A stretch of DNA of 64,000 nt from Nissolia schottii (taxonomy: Eukaryota; Streptophyta; Magnoliopsida; Fabales; Fabaceae). The position numbers and the translations under genes are program-made. How positions within the stretch are numbered: the first letter of the stretch is position 1; every line of letters begins with the position of its first letter. The stretch spans positions 475,340 through 539,339 of the forward strand of contig QANU01073741.1 in NCBI GenBank assembly GCA_003254905.1, read 5' to 3'. This document shows, piece after piece, positions 9,590-21,650 of this stretch. The notes under the pieces were generated by a model. That model did no database searches, was not told where the DNA came from, and saw only the letters and a program-made list of their open reading frames with translations.

Positions 9590-12500
9590 ATGGCAACTCA
9601 AAGCTTAAAGGAATTTGCAAATCCTTATTCAATTTTGTCTTCTGATGGACCTAGCTTGTTGTTGGTTTCTCAAGCACTCAATGGTGATAATTTTCACTTT
9701 TGGTTCCGATCCGTGAAAATGGCATTGCTTGCCAAGAACAAAATGGCATTTGTTGATGGTTTTTGCCAAGGCCTGAAAATGATGCAATGTTGATGGCTTC
9801 TTAGGATAGGATCAACAACATTGTGTGTTCTTTCATGTGAATCTCATTTCTATGGCTGTTTTGTTGAAATAAAATCCTCAAGCAGTGATTTTCAATACAA
9901 ATAAATGTTTCATACAGGACTTCAACAACCCGAGGGTGATTGGAAGGGCTAATCTCCTTAGAGGTCTATATTTCTTCAGGGATAATGCAGCTCACAACAA
10001 GATTTCAACCTCAAACTCTGTCATTTCTGTTTCTAATAATACATTGAATGTTGTCAATTCGGTTTTTGATTCCATTTGGCATTCTAGATTAGGACATCTT
10101 TCACATAAAGTCTTATACAAACTTCCTTTTTCTGGTTTGAAGTGTATTTCAAATCCTAGTGCTTGTAACATTTGTCCTATTGCCAAAATGAAAAAGTTGC
10201 CTTATGTTTCAAATAATCATTTAGCTGCTAATGATTTTGATTTAATCCATTGTGACATTTGGGGTCCTTTTCATTCTCCCACTTATCATAGCCATAGGTT
10301 TTTTTCTTACAATTGTGGATGATAGCACTAGATTCACTTGGAATTATTTGTTGAAAACAAAATCAGAATCAACTCAGAAACTGACCAGCTTTATTGTGAT
10401 GATTGAGACTCAATTTCATAAAGTGATTAAGCAAGTTAGAAGTGATAATGCAAAAGAGTTAGCCCTAACATCTTTTTTACAGTCCAAAGGAATTTTGCAC
10501 CAATTCTCTTGTGTTTAGGCTCCTCAGCAAAATTCAATGGTTGAGAGGAAGCTTCAGCACTTATTAAACATTGAAAGAACATTGTATTTTCAGTCCAAGG
10601 TTCCAATTTCTTTTTGGGGAGACTGCATTGCTACTGCTACGTAATTAATCAATTAGATTCCTGCCAAGATATTGCAATATCAGTCCCCTTACCAGAAACT
10701 CTATGATAAAATGCCTCCATATGAATCATTAAGGGTTTTTGGCTGCTTGTGTTTTGCATCCACTCTTGCAGCTCATAGAAGAAAATTTCAGCCAAGAGCA
10801 GTGGTTGCTATCTTTGTTGGTTATCCGAGTGGTTATAAGGGATACAAGTTGTACAATGCTTCCAAGGAATTTTTCATCTCAAGGGATATGATTTTTCATG
10901 AATCAATTTTTCCTTTTCATCTGAACAATGCTGCTGTAAACATTGATCATTTTCCTGTATCTATCATTCCTCTGCCACAACAGGACATTAGTCTGCAGCA
11001 GCAGCCACAGCAACTTGCACAACACCAACAACCACAAAAACCTGAAATTGATTAGTAGCCCCCTATTGCCCCTTGGAGAAGATCCTCTAGAACATCAAGG
11101 ATGCCTCAATATCTGTCTCAGTACCAATGCAATTCGGCTACTGTTCCTCACCCCATTTTTGAATTTTTTACCTGTGATAGGTTGCAGCCTTCCTATCAGC
11201 AATTTGTGCTACATGTTGATGCCATTCCTGAACCAAACTTTTATCACCAAGTTGTTGCTTACCCTGAATGCAGGCAGGCCATGAAAGAAGAAATTGATGT
11301 TATGGAGTCCAATGACACTTGGAATTTAGTTCCATTACCTGAGGGAAAACATAAAATTGGTTGCAGATGGGTGTATAAAATCAAACATAAAGCTGATGGA
11401 AGCATTGATAGATTCAAGGCTAGGTTGGTGACAAAGGGTTACACTCAACAAGCTGGAATTGACTTTCAAGAAACTTTTTTTCCCCAGTGGCCAAATTAAC
11501 ATTAGTGAGGATTCTGCTATCCATTGTTGCCATCAAAGGTTGGCATTTCTTGCAATTGGATGTCAATAATGCCTTCTTAAATGGTGATCTTGTAGAGGAA
11601 GTTTACATGGAAAAGCCTTTAGACTATCACAAAGAGGGGGCACCTTGTATGCAAGCTTAAGAAGTCCATCTATGGCCCAAGACAAGCATCTAGACAATGG
11701 TTCCACAAATTCTCATCATCGCTGAATAATGGATTTATTCAGTCAAAGAGTGATTACTCTCTGTTTACTAAGGTTCCAGACAGTCTTTGGTGGTCTTATT
11801 GGTGTATGTTGATGACATAATTGTGGTTGGTGCATCAAAAGACAAGATCATGCATGTTCAGCAAAAACTTGAGGCTCTCTTCAAGTTGAAAGTCCTTGGT
11901 AACCTCAAGTACTTCCTAGGCTTGGAAATTGTCAAGTCTCCTGTTGGAATTATGCTTTCTCAGCATAAATACACACTAAACCTATTGGAAGACATAGGGT
12001 TTTTGGATGCAAAACCTGAAACACTACCTATGGAACCTAAGCTCATTCTATCTATTGATGATGATGATCCTTTGGATGATCCTTCTCAATATAGAAGGAT
12101 GATTGGGAGATTAATGCACCTTACAATATCTAGGCTAGATATATGCTATGCTGTCAATAAATTGAGCCAATACATGACCAATCCAAAGTCCTCTCATTTG
12201 CGGGTATTGCAGCACCTGCTTAGATACCTGAAGAAGATTCCAAGGCAGGGGATCCTGTTTTCTGCCAGCTCTAAAATCAGATTGCAAGCATATGTGGATG
12301 CAGTTTGGGGAGGATGTAAGGACAACAGGTGCAATACAACTGGTTTTTGTGTGTTCATTGGTGATTCATTAGTCTCATGGAATCAAAGAAACAGCCCACA
12401 GTGTCCAAGTCCTCTGCTGAGGCTGAGTACCGAGCTTTGGCAAGTGTCACCAGTGAACTTGTTTGGCTCCAAAGGTTCTTTAGAGATTTTGAAATTGAGA

Positions 12501-12720
12501 TTGGTCATGCTTGTGTTTTTTGTGATAGCCAAGCAGCCATTGCCATTGCCACAAATCTGGCCTTCCGTGAACACTCAAAGCACATAGAAATTGATTGCCA
12601 CTTTACAAGAGATAAGGTCAATGAAGGTGCTATCACTCTCATACATGTCAAGTCAAAAGATCAAGTTGCAGATTGTTGACAAAGGCCATTCCAAGACCTT
12701 TGTTTGAGCATTTCGTTCCT
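9590..12720 (+). pseudogene. Copia 1 gag-pol remains
   Basis: A gag start at 9590 (MATQSLKEFANPYS, then the family segment LNGDNFHFWFRSVKMALLAK) stops at 9793, after which gag and protease are largely missing. The pre-integrase zinc region (HSRLGHLSHK and CNICPIAKMKKLP) is at about 10070-10200 and the integrase DLIHCDIWGPF at about 10235. The reverse-transcriptase fingers (NTWNLVPLPEGK) are at about 11320, the YVDD catalytic box is at about 11805 and the RNase H SSAEAEYRAL at about 12410. Frames change near 10310, 11480 and 12390, and stops interrupt at about 10517 and 11058. It cannot make a working polyprotein. Confidence 0.9.
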
Positions 12721-12763
12721 AAGTTGGGAATATTAGATATATATTCTCCAACTTGAGGGGGAG

Positions 12764-12994
12764 TATTAGAGTAATGAATTATTTTCATTAGCCACTTAAC
12801 TATTTAACTTGACGCACAAGTCAAGTGTTAGTTATTTTTCAGTTTTTCTTGTAAATAAAACTGATTCTGTTATTGTTGTTGCTTACTGTTGTTATATGCA
12901 GCACTTGTATATAAGGTTGGCTTGTAAGCCAAGCAACTCATTCAATCAATTCTCATTCATTCATTCCAATTCTTTCATTCTCTCAAGCTTAATA
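12764..12994 (+). repeat. 3' LTR of Copia 1
   Basis: 231 bp, beginning TATTAGAGTAATG after the purine tract and ending CAAGCTTAATA. It contains a TATATAAGG promoter box near 12908. The first bases (TATT rather than TGTT) have drifted from the canonical LTR end. Confidence 0.85.
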
Positions 12995-14006
12995 GGGATC
13001 AAAGTAAATTATTTGAGCAAAATGAAGGACGCAAGCAAGTATTCACTTATATGAAAAAGATATACAAAATTAAATATTTTAAATAAAGCAATACTCATAA
13101 ATGTAAAATATATGCAAACCATAAATTAGTTATAAAAGGTATTAAATAATTTAAATAATAGCAAGTAAAGGATTAAAAAGAAAAGAGAAAAAAAAAGTTA
13201 AAAGTAAAAAAATGAAAAGAAAAGAAAAACTAAGAGAGAAAAGGTTACTATTTATTATATTATTCATGAACAGTAGAATGAATAATAAATAGATTTTATT
13301 TTATTTAATAAAACATAGATGTGAGGAGATCTTGCTCGCAGCGATTCTTAATCAGAGACAATTATATTTGACATACAAACAATAATGTTTAGTACACAGT
13401 TGAATACTAAATGTAAGCACTTTTCTCAATTTTGAGTTATTACTTTATAAATGATCGCAATCCTCTTCGATTAGACTCAAATAATTATTCAATTTTAAAT
13501 GTGTACATAAAAGTATTTCAATAAGTCTTAGATGTTAGAAAAGTATTTCAAAAAGTTATCTTTTAAATTTTTTCACTAAGACTTATTTTATCTCCTATTT
13601 AGTATTATTTTAACTTGTTCATTAAAGGGAATAGTTATTTGATATATATATATATATATGTATACTAATTTTTATTTTTATGGTATTCATAGTATAAATA
13701 TTTTTTTACTTTTATCTAACTAAATATTATTACATTAGTAAACACAATGTGTTTGACTATCATATCCTTACCTTAAAATTAAGTTATGCATATAAAAAAA
13801 ATTGATTATGATAATGTAGAAAAAAAAATACTGTCAATTTATAAAAATTACACTGTATATATAAATAAAATAAAAAATCATTACGAGAAAAAAAATGATA
13901 TATAAATCACTTTTGGTTTTATTTTTTATTTTTCTTTCAACACTCCTCTTATATATTTCTTTCTTTACCTACATCGCTACAATTAATATCTAATTTTTGC
14001 ACACAA
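12995..14006. other. AT-rich spacer, nothing recognised
   Basis: Between Copia 1 and the Pack-MULE. It holds A-rich runs (13150-13250), a TA microsatellite near 13641-13660 and no frame with a recognisable product. Confidence 0.7.
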
Positions 14007-14015
14007 AAAAGAATA

Positions 14016-14260
14016 CGGTTAATTAAGTTTTTAATCCCTATAATATAAAAAAGTTTGGTTTTAGTCTCTCAGTACAAGTTTTAGTCCCTGTAAAATGTGG
14101 AAGTTTGATTTTGGTCCCTGTGGATGGTTGGGGATTGACGGTGATGATGTGTCAATTAACGTCACTGACGTGGCGTCATACGTGGACCTGCCACGTGGCG
14201 TAACCCATTTTTTTACCTTGGATTCGACCTGGTTTGACCCGACCTGGTTTGAAAATAAAA
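14016..14260. repeat. Left inverted repeat of Pack-MULE
   Basis: Pairs with 15219-15463. Shared blocks include TTTTAGTCCCT, AAAATGTGGAAGTTTGATTT, TGGTTGGGGATTGACGG, CCACGTGGC and TTACCTTGGAT. It contains four ACGT cores between about 14155 and 14200. Confidence 0.88.
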
Positions 14261-14436
14261 ACCCAATTATAAAATCTAAATTCTCAAATCAGAATCCCCA
14301 AAGCCATCGTCCCCCTGCCATTGTCTTCCCTATGCCATCGTCTTCCCCTTGGTCCTTCTGTTCTGAAACCATACTTCTACTTGGCCTATGCCATGAATTC
14401 CTCACAAAGCAATATCCATATCCGGGAAGTTCTACG

Positions 14437-15186
14437 TCAAGCAAGAAAAGAAGCTATGCGAGTGATCATGTTCTTAGAGTTATCAGTCTCAGGATGGTAG
14501 ATCTGGAAGCAGTGTTTCTCCCCTTCATATTCAAACAGCTCCACCTCACCCTTCCACCCACTCTCCCTCAGAAGCCCATAGTGCCAGACCCCTCTGTCCT
14601 TCAGCTCGCCCTTCTCTACAACAAACACCACCATTTTCGGGCACCCTACCTCCACCAGCGGCGGCGCCCCCGGACCCACCGGGTTTATCAGCGGATTGAC
14701 GATTCTACCCGGCACCTCCGGGTACACGAAATTCCACACTTGCATAACAGAACTCTTGTCGTGGCCCTCCACGCTTTCATTCAGAATCGGTTTCGAACCC
14801 CAAAATAAGGGAAAAGCGAGCATCAACCTCGCGATTTTCACTCACCCGGGTAAGGACTAGCCGCCGCCAACGCGAAACGCCGCGCTGTGTGCGATGGTTG
14901 CGCCTGCGGTGTCGCCGCCGATGAAGAATTTGCTGAAATCGCTGTGATCGATCAGCCACGAATCGCTGTTGGGTGGGGAGGAGGAATGGGAAGCGATCCA
15001 TTTGAGAGCCTCCCAGCCGCCTTCGTATGCGGCGGGGAGAGGGTTCTCTGGTGCCCGCCTGTACTCTACGGAAACCACTAGAACGTTGGATTGGGAGGCT
15101 ACGATGTTGAGGTAGCGCTGGTGGAGGAAGGAGAAGGCGGATTCGAGGCAAAAGGCGCCGCCGTGGTAGTAGACAAGGATTGGAAG
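14437..15186 (-). pseudogene. Captured HIDH-like carboxylesterase fragment
   Basis: This is the C-terminal three quarters of an alpha/beta-hydrolase of the plant carboxylesterase (CXE) family, nearest by eye to 2-hydroxyisoflavanone dehydratase of isoflavone synthesis. On the minus strand it opens after a stop with LPILVYYHGGAFCLESAF, which includes the oxyanion-hole HGG. It continues VEYRRAPENPLPAAYE, then the nucleophile elbow IGGDTAG, in which Thr (codon 14908-14910) stands where most CXEs have Ser. FWGSKP, EKGELKDRG (acid region) and GEKHCFQIYHPET (His) follow, and it ends at a natural stop. Two in-frame stops (TAG near 14857, TGA a few codons later) and loss of about the first 70-80 residues make it a pseudogene. 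It lies between the inverted repeats of the Pack-MULE. Confidence 0.88.
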
Positions 15187-15218
15187 CTAATTTGGGAATT
15201 TAGGTTTTAAAATTTGGG

Positions 15219-15463
15219 GGTTTTTTTCAAACCGGGTCGAGTTAGACCAGGTTGGATCCAAGGTAAAAAAATGGGTTATGCCACGTGGCGGGTCCACGTG
15301 TGACGCCACGTCAGCAACGTTAACTGACACGTCATCACCGTCAATCCCCAACCATCACAGGAACCAAAAATCAAACTTTCACATTTTATAGGGACTAAAA
15401 CTTGTATTGAGGAACTAAAACCAAAATTTTTAATATTACATGGACTAAAAACTTAATTAACCC
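15219..15463. repeat. Right inverted repeat of Pack-MULE
   Basis: Inverted partner of 14016-14260, ending AACTTAATTAACCC at the 9-bp target duplication. It contains five ACGT cores between about 15283 and 15335, two of them within CCACGTGG/CCACGTGT. Confidence 0.88.
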
Positions 15464-15472
15464 AAAAGAATA

Positions 15473-17342
15473 TATAATTTTTGGATTCAAAATATCACTA
15501 GTCTTTTCCTTACTGCTGCATATGACGACATGGCAGAGGCGGAGGGGTTGCATGAATATCCCATTGACCCATTCTATGGCCGAATCCATACATTAGGTAT
15601 TTATTTCACCTTCTTGATCCATCCTTTTTTTGAAAAGAAAAAGAATTAATGTAACATTCCTCTTATTGGCTATTGTATCCCCTTGATAACTGACCACTCT
15701 ATCATTAATTCTACCCTTCCATAACAACATTGTCCTGTTCAAATTAAAGTAAACTGTGACTTTCAGGCTTTCACATAAATTTGCTACTACTTGCACAAAT
15801 AAAATGCTATATTAGAAAACATTTGTCTTATTTGAAAGATATGTGTATAATATTCTTAAATGTTCTCGCCTACATATATTGTTCTCCATGACACGTTTTG
15901 GTTTTCTTTCTCACATTTATTTTACTTGGCCGCATTACTTCTTCCATGAAAATAAATATCCCCGGCATTTGTTTTGGATCATAAGCAGAAGGATAGCGTT
16001 ACGTGTAAATTAAGTCCCTGGATTAGTGCCGCAATATTAGAGAATATATATATATATACGTGCCACATGCAAATCTCAAATTGCTAGTATAGCATTTATC
16101 TAGTGACAAATTTGGTGTGAAGAAAAAGTATTCATGATGACCCTTAGCCATATATATAGAAAAAATCACGAGGTATAGATGGGCAGAAGCAATGTCCTTT
16201 ATTTTGTGTCTGAGATAGCATTCTCAAAACGTATATTCACAATTAGAAACAAACCTCTCGTGAGGGAAAAGTGAAGCTGGTGATAGAAAATAATAATGAA
16301 AAGGAAAACTTTGATTATTTTGAAAACTTGCGGAGTTCAACTTCAACGCCTACAATTGAATAGGACCCTATCTATATGAATACAACTATACAATGCTACT
16401 AGCTAGTACTAGTCTAAACTATTACTGCTCCTAACTGTGACTGGGAAAATTAAATTTCACTGCCATTAAATCCTCTTCCCAAGGCCGGGGTAAGTAAGAT
16501 CATTGAATCCTTAATTAACCTCGCCGTGCCTTGAAGCGTGAAACAATTACAAGGGCTGAAACTGAAAGAGAAACTTCCTTTTCACACTCTGGGCTTAATT
16601 TAAGGAAGAGCCTAGGAGGAGCAGTAGTAAGGTGCATGCAATGTGTGCGTCAACGTGGAACAAGCCCAGGGTGGGTTGGGAATGCACTCACCTACAATGA
16701 GACTTGTGATGAGTCCTCCCTTTCTTCATTTTTTATAGTTAAGTTTATGCTTGCTCTCATTTAGTACTATCAATTTTTTTATTTTCATGTTTTTCAATTA
16801 TTTTTTAAATACTTGCACAAATTTAAAGTAAACAACCAGAAACACAAGGAATAATAACATATGATTAAATAATAATATAATTTTTTTAATAGTGTATATT
16901 AATTAAACCCTTATTATTAATGTCAAGGCATCTTTGAATATTACTTCATCATTTTTATTTTTATGTTCATTCATAACTTATACATAAAAAAAAATAAAAA
17001 TAAAAAACTACTATTACATAATAGAGAAAATAATAAATAAGAAATGATAATATGACAATTATTTTAAGTGAGTTTCCCAACAATCATGTTCTCGTAGCGT
17101 TGTTGTTACCGTTTAACAAATTAAGTTGCTTCAAGACTCTAAACGCAGCAAAACATGCATGCCAAGTCCGCGCAAAAAGGTTCTCACAAGAAATCGATTC
17201 TAACTGTTTCTTTTTATTTCTTTCTTTTTTTCCCTTAAAATATAAAATTGAAGGAATAATTGTTTCATTTACTCCCCTGTTTTACGCACGAATTTCATTC
17301 GCTTTATAGCTGTGATCCACGCTCCCTCTCTTTCTATCCTCC
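15473..17342. other. Upstream region of WAT1-family gene
   Basis: About 1.9 kb of AT-rich sequence with no recognisable coding frame, between the Pack-MULE and the WAT1-family promoter. A few ACGT motifs (TTACGTGTAA near 16001, TACGTGCCACATGC near 16058) are visible. Nothing else could be supported. Confidence 0.6.
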
Positions 17343-17351
17343 TTATAAATA
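17343..17351 (+). promoter_or_regulatory. Probable TATA box of WAT1-family gene
   Basis: TTATAAATA lies about 145 bp ahead of the start codon and is followed by a CT-rich leader, as is usual for plant promoters. Confidence 0.55.
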
Positions 17352-17494
17352 CGCCTCCTCTTTCTCTCTTGCTTTGCGCACCATACATAGCCTTTTTTTT
17401 TCTTTCAATTTTCATTGATCCTCTGCTAACATCTATCTCCGAAGTTTCGAGGGGTAGAGGAGTGAGAATAAGAAACTTGAGATAATTAGCAATA

Positions 17495-20400
17495 ATGGCG
17501 AGTGGTGGTGTGGTTCCGTTGTTGTCAATGATTCTCGTGCAGTTTGTTTACGCAGGGATGAGTATTACCTCAAAGCTAGCAATACAAGCTGGCATGAACC
17601 CCTTTGTCCTCGTTGCTTATCGCCAAATCTTTGCCACTATTGCCATTGCTCCCTTCACTTATTGGCTCGAATGGTAACAACAATTCTTTCTTGTTCGCTA
17701 ACTCTATATATCAACCATGCATGAATGAATAAATTAATAAATGGTCATACATTCTCATATCTAATATGTAGTACCACAATATGCATTCGCATTTCTAGCT
17801 ACACATGCTGCTACTAATAGCTAAGTTTGAATATTAAGCAGGCTTTGTCTTTGAAGATTTTTTTACGTGTTTACTAATTTCCCTCTAGACTCTATATCAC
17901 TCTAGAATATTTTCTTATGCTTAATGGAATATTGAATAGAGAAAAGAAAAATTAATTAATGGGCTGAGAAATGAGAATCTCACGAAAAATGAGAAGATTA
18001 CAAAATCGTCACTGCCAATTTTCTTTCTTTCTTTCATTTTCTGAACTCGAAGCTTGATGAGGAGAACACCTTGTCTACACTCTTTGTCCACACAACATTA
18101 TTTGTATTGTTGACAACAAAAACAAAATAATGCTAATGGCATGCATGCTTAACGCGTTACGAGTCTTAGCTAGGTAGTGTTACGTGCCACGCTTGTAACT
18201 TTCTACTTTTCAGATTGGTGGCGCTATAAATGTTATAGATCAAAATTAATTATTATTAAATAATTCTATAACATCTTAAATATGCTTTAAAATCATACAA
18301 GAAGTTTTGATTGGGTCACGTACAATTACAAACTAACTACGACATAGGGTTGTAGTTGTAGTTATGCGTAATTTGGCTCTAACACATTTATTTTTGTTTT
18401 TTATACACTTTTAGCAACGAAAAGTTCGGTGGAAATTGTAGGTTTCCTTCTGGTATTTGGGTTTATGATTTATGTAGAGCCACAATAATAATAAGTTCGT
18501 GTTTGATTTTTTTTTGTATATTTAATTTTTTAAGATATGATTATTATTTTATTAAAACCAATCTTAATTAAAATAAATTTAAAATAAATAAAATTAATTA
18601 TATTTACTTTTTTATTTGAAACATTATTTTACTAAAATTTAGTGAATTATCATCAAAGTAATTCAAAACTACTTCTGATAATGATGAGGATCAATGTTAA
18701 AGCTATAACTCTATTGAATAAACAGCTAAACGTAAAATCAAATAAGTTCACAAAATTAGAAAACTTAATTTTACAACTACCCTATGTCACGACAAAATCA
18801 AGTGCGAATGTCCACATTCTTCTAACGAGTGTTTGTTTCCATGCATAGGAAAACAATTCCCAGAATAACAAGGCGCATCATGATTCAGATATTATTATCT
18901 TCGGTAACAGGGTACGTAAGATTTGAGTTTTTCTGCCCTTTAATAAAAGCTGGATGCTTCCCTACCCTACAAGCAAAAACCGCATGCGGCATAATTCATC
19001 AATTTTTAATAATTTTTATAATTAAATTTATTAAATTTTATTATCAGTTTATGTATTTTATGATGGTAATAAATTTTTTATTAGTTAAATAATTGAAAGA
19101 GACAACTTATAAGGGGTTTAGAGATTTGCGGACCATTTAAATTTATGATGTACCTTTCTACAAATATTATATGAAAAAGTATTAATTTATCACATTAGAT
19201 CATATAATCCATTAATATATTATATTATATTACAAAATGATAATAAAATTTAATTGTAAAAATTATTAAAAATAAATAAATTAAGTTATTTACGCTATGG
19301 GATATTTAAAAAACCATCTTAATAAAATATAAAACAAAAAAAATCCCCAAACTTTATCTTAAAATAGTATTGATCAAGACCTGTATCGTTGTTTTCTTAC
19401 ATTGATTATCTCTACGCATATAATGGGTGCAGAATAACAGCAAACCAGGTTCTGTTCTTCGTGGGGCTAAAATATTCAACCGCTACCATTGCATGTGCAC
19501 TCATCAATTTGCTCCCAGCGTTCACATTTGTCCTCGCAGCATTCTTCAGGTATTAATTGGTACTAAATAAATGAGAAAAAAAGGGTTATCAATTTTAATT
19601 ATTATCATTAATTTGTTTGTTTGTTTGTTTAATTACTGCTAATTGAATGTTGAATTGAAGACAAGAGAGTGTGGGAATAAAGAAGAGGTCAGGGGTGGCA
19701 AAGGTATTAGGGACAGTTTTGTGTGTGAGTGGTGCCCTGCTATTATCAATGTACCATGGCGAAACCATTGGTTTGGGCGAATCAAGCATTCATTGGAACT
19801 ACGCCGATAAATTGGAGTCAACAAGCCCCTCTGTCAAAACAGATGTGCTTCGAGGCCCAGTCGCCATCATTGTTAGCGCCCTTGTTTGGGCACTATGGTT
19901 CATTATTCAAGTAATTATTACTACTAATTAAGCATCATTGCATATGTTACCAATGGTTGCCTTAATCTGCTCTTGTAAATGTAAATATGTCTGTTTAATT
20001 TTGCGATTTCAGGCAGACATGAGCAAGAATTTCCCAGCTCCTTATACGAGCACCACGTACATGTGTTTCTTGGCAAGCATTCAGTGTGTGGCCATTGCAT
20101 TGTGCTTTGAACACAAGGCCGAAGCTTGGTCACTTAAAGATGCTATGAGACTTTCCTCTTCTCTTTATGCGGTAATTCTCTGAATGTGTAACACGAATAA
20201 TAAAATAATAAAAGTAGTTTAATGAATAACTTTATTAAATTATCCTTATTTAATTTTAGTATAACAATACTCTATTTGTTCTTTAATATTAGTCTCTTTT
20301 AAAAAATTAAATTATTCTATATTATTAGTCCATTTAGTATGTCACTGTATGATTAATAACTATATATTAATTTTATATTCGGTGGAGAGAGACTGTAGAG

Positions 20401-21050
20401 GAGTATCATTGAAAATTTAGCAATAAATATTACTTAAAAAATTAAGAGTGATAGATAATTTGAAAAAGAAAAATTGGCTAAAGTTAGAAATAATCTGGGA
20501 GGGAGGGAGTGTTACTCTTTACTTTATTTAAATACAATGGTAATTAATTAATAATTATGATATGGTTATTGGCGTTGGTTATTAATTTCAGGGAATAGTA
20601 TGCACTGGTCTAGCGTATTGCGTGATATCGTGGACCATAGAGAGGAAAGGTCCACTTTATGTGTCCGTATTTAGCCCATTGCAGCTTGTCATCACCGCCG
20701 TTGTCAGCTGGGCTTTGCTTCGCGAGAAATTATACGTTGGAACGTAATGAAATTTTATATATACCTATTCATTTTTTTTCGCTGCAATTTGGTTAATTAG
20801 AATTTAATTCCATAATATTGTTTTTTATTATGATGGTTTTAGTGTGATAGGGTCAGTGCTGATAGTTTGCGGGCTGTATTCTGTTCTTTGGGGAAAGAAC
20901 AAAGAGATGACTGAGATGGAGATATTGGAGAGAGAAGGAACACTAGTCACGGAAGAAGCAACGAAGGATGGTGCAAAGAATATTGAACTTGAATTACAAT
21001 CCTATAACGTTCCATTCAATGGTAACCATCATCATGTTGTTGTTACTTGA
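17495..21050 (+). CDS. WAT1-related (MtN21/EamA) transporter
   Basis: This gene encodes a 375-aa multi-pass membrane protein of the plant drug/metabolite exporter (EamA, nodulin MtN21, WAT1/UMAMIT) family. Members move amino acids, auxin or other small molecules across plasma or vacuolar membranes. Exons are 17495-17673, 18849-18911, 19433-19549, 19661-19910, 20013-20171, 20592-20743 and 20843-21050, all with GT-AG borders and a continuous frame. The seven-exon plan is usual for the family. Exon 1 gives the first two helices ([18 protein letters not shown], then [15 protein letters not shown]). Exon 3 has the conserved [20 protein letters not shown], and exon 6 has [18 protein letters not shown]. 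The tail is hydrophilic and His-rich at the end. A MITE (18985-19310) lies in intron 2. Substrate cannot be inferred. It looks like the At1g09380 counterpart from position and sequence. Confidence 0.92.
18985..19310. mobile_element. MITE, family copy B
   Basis: Lies in intron 2 of the WAT1-family gene. It shares with copies A and C the inverted ends (TTTATAATTAAATTTATTAA at the left against its complement at the right) and the internal blocks AATTGAAAGAG, CAACTTATAAG, GAGATTTGCGGACCATTTAA and TATCACATTAGATCATATAAT. Its left end is less complete than that of copy C. Confidence 0.7.
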
Positions 21051-21650
21051 AGAGTTTGGAGCAAAAGAAGCAGAGCAAGCAGAGGATTAATGATGAAATT
21101 CAGTTCCAATTCAGTTACTTGTTTCTTTTTTTTGGGTTTAGCTAGCAAATTTCGTGGTCACATTTGAAATATTATGATGGCATAATTCTCCGGTGCTGTG
21201 TGTAATGGCACATTTGAATGTGATCAAAAATCGTCGTATCATTTTTTTTTGGTTCATGTTCAACCCCATCCATCGTAGCATGCTTTAATTAAGAATTCCA
21301 TGCAGACACACCATTTCATTTGTAGGAATTTGTTTTAAATCTGTTACAGTACCCTTTTTATATTAATTAGTTGGAAATGTATACCCCCTCCTCCCTTTTC
21401 CGTTCTTATCAATCAATTAACCATCATGCAATTATTTGGTACGGTCGTCAGTTAAATTAACAATGGTAGGTTGTTAGATCATAGTAGCAGCTAAAAAAGG
21501 AAAAATGGTACTAAAATATCTTGTCTAAAATATATACTTGAACAAAAATAGTGAAGCTGGATTTCGGTTCGAATTACCTCAGTACAAGCTATTGAGCAAT
21601 TCTTCTTGCTCGTGTCTTTGGCGTGGATGAGAGCAGTGGTCAGGAGTGCA
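21051..21650. other. 3' flank of WAT1-family gene
   Basis: Non-coding sequence between the WAT1-family stop codon and Copia 2. It probably includes the 3' untranslated region to about 21300. No further feature was recognised. Confidence 0.6.

Larger units (their letters stand above)
9212..12994 (+). mobile_element. Degenerate Ty1/Copia retrotransposon 1
   Basis: The order of domains is gag, pre-integrase, integrase, reverse transcriptase, RNase H, as in Ty1/Copia. The 5' LTR survives only as its last 56 bp (9212-9267), identical in design to 12939-12994 at the 3' end. A primer site resembling TGGTATCAGAGC (TGGTAGCAGAAG) follows at 9268-9279, and a purine tract (TTGAGGGGGAG) precedes the 3' LTR. 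The coding region is broken by many stops and frameshifts and most of gag and the protease are deleted, so the element is dead. A target duplication cannot be tested because the 5' end is lost. Confidence 0.93.
14016..15463 (-). mobile_element. Pack-MULE carrying esterase fragment
   Basis: This 1,448-bp element has long terminal inverted repeats of roughly 240 bp. The left end is CGGTTAATTAAGTTTTTA and the right end is its near-perfect complement. It is flanked by the identical 9-bp sequence AAAAGAATA at 14007-14015 and 15464-15472. Long inverted repeats with 9-bp target duplications are the mark of Mutator-like elements. No transposase is present. The interior holds part of a host carboxylesterase gene on the minus strand, so Pack-MULE is the right term. 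Both repeats carry several ACGT-core motifs. It sits about 2.0 kb upstream of the WAT1-family gene. Confidence 0.9.

Noticed and set aside
14095-14808. A 237-residue open frame on the plus strand across the Pack-MULE
   Set aside because: It runs through the inverted repeat and is antisense to the captured esterase, whose minus-strand motifs are clear; the plus-strand peptide shows no family signal.
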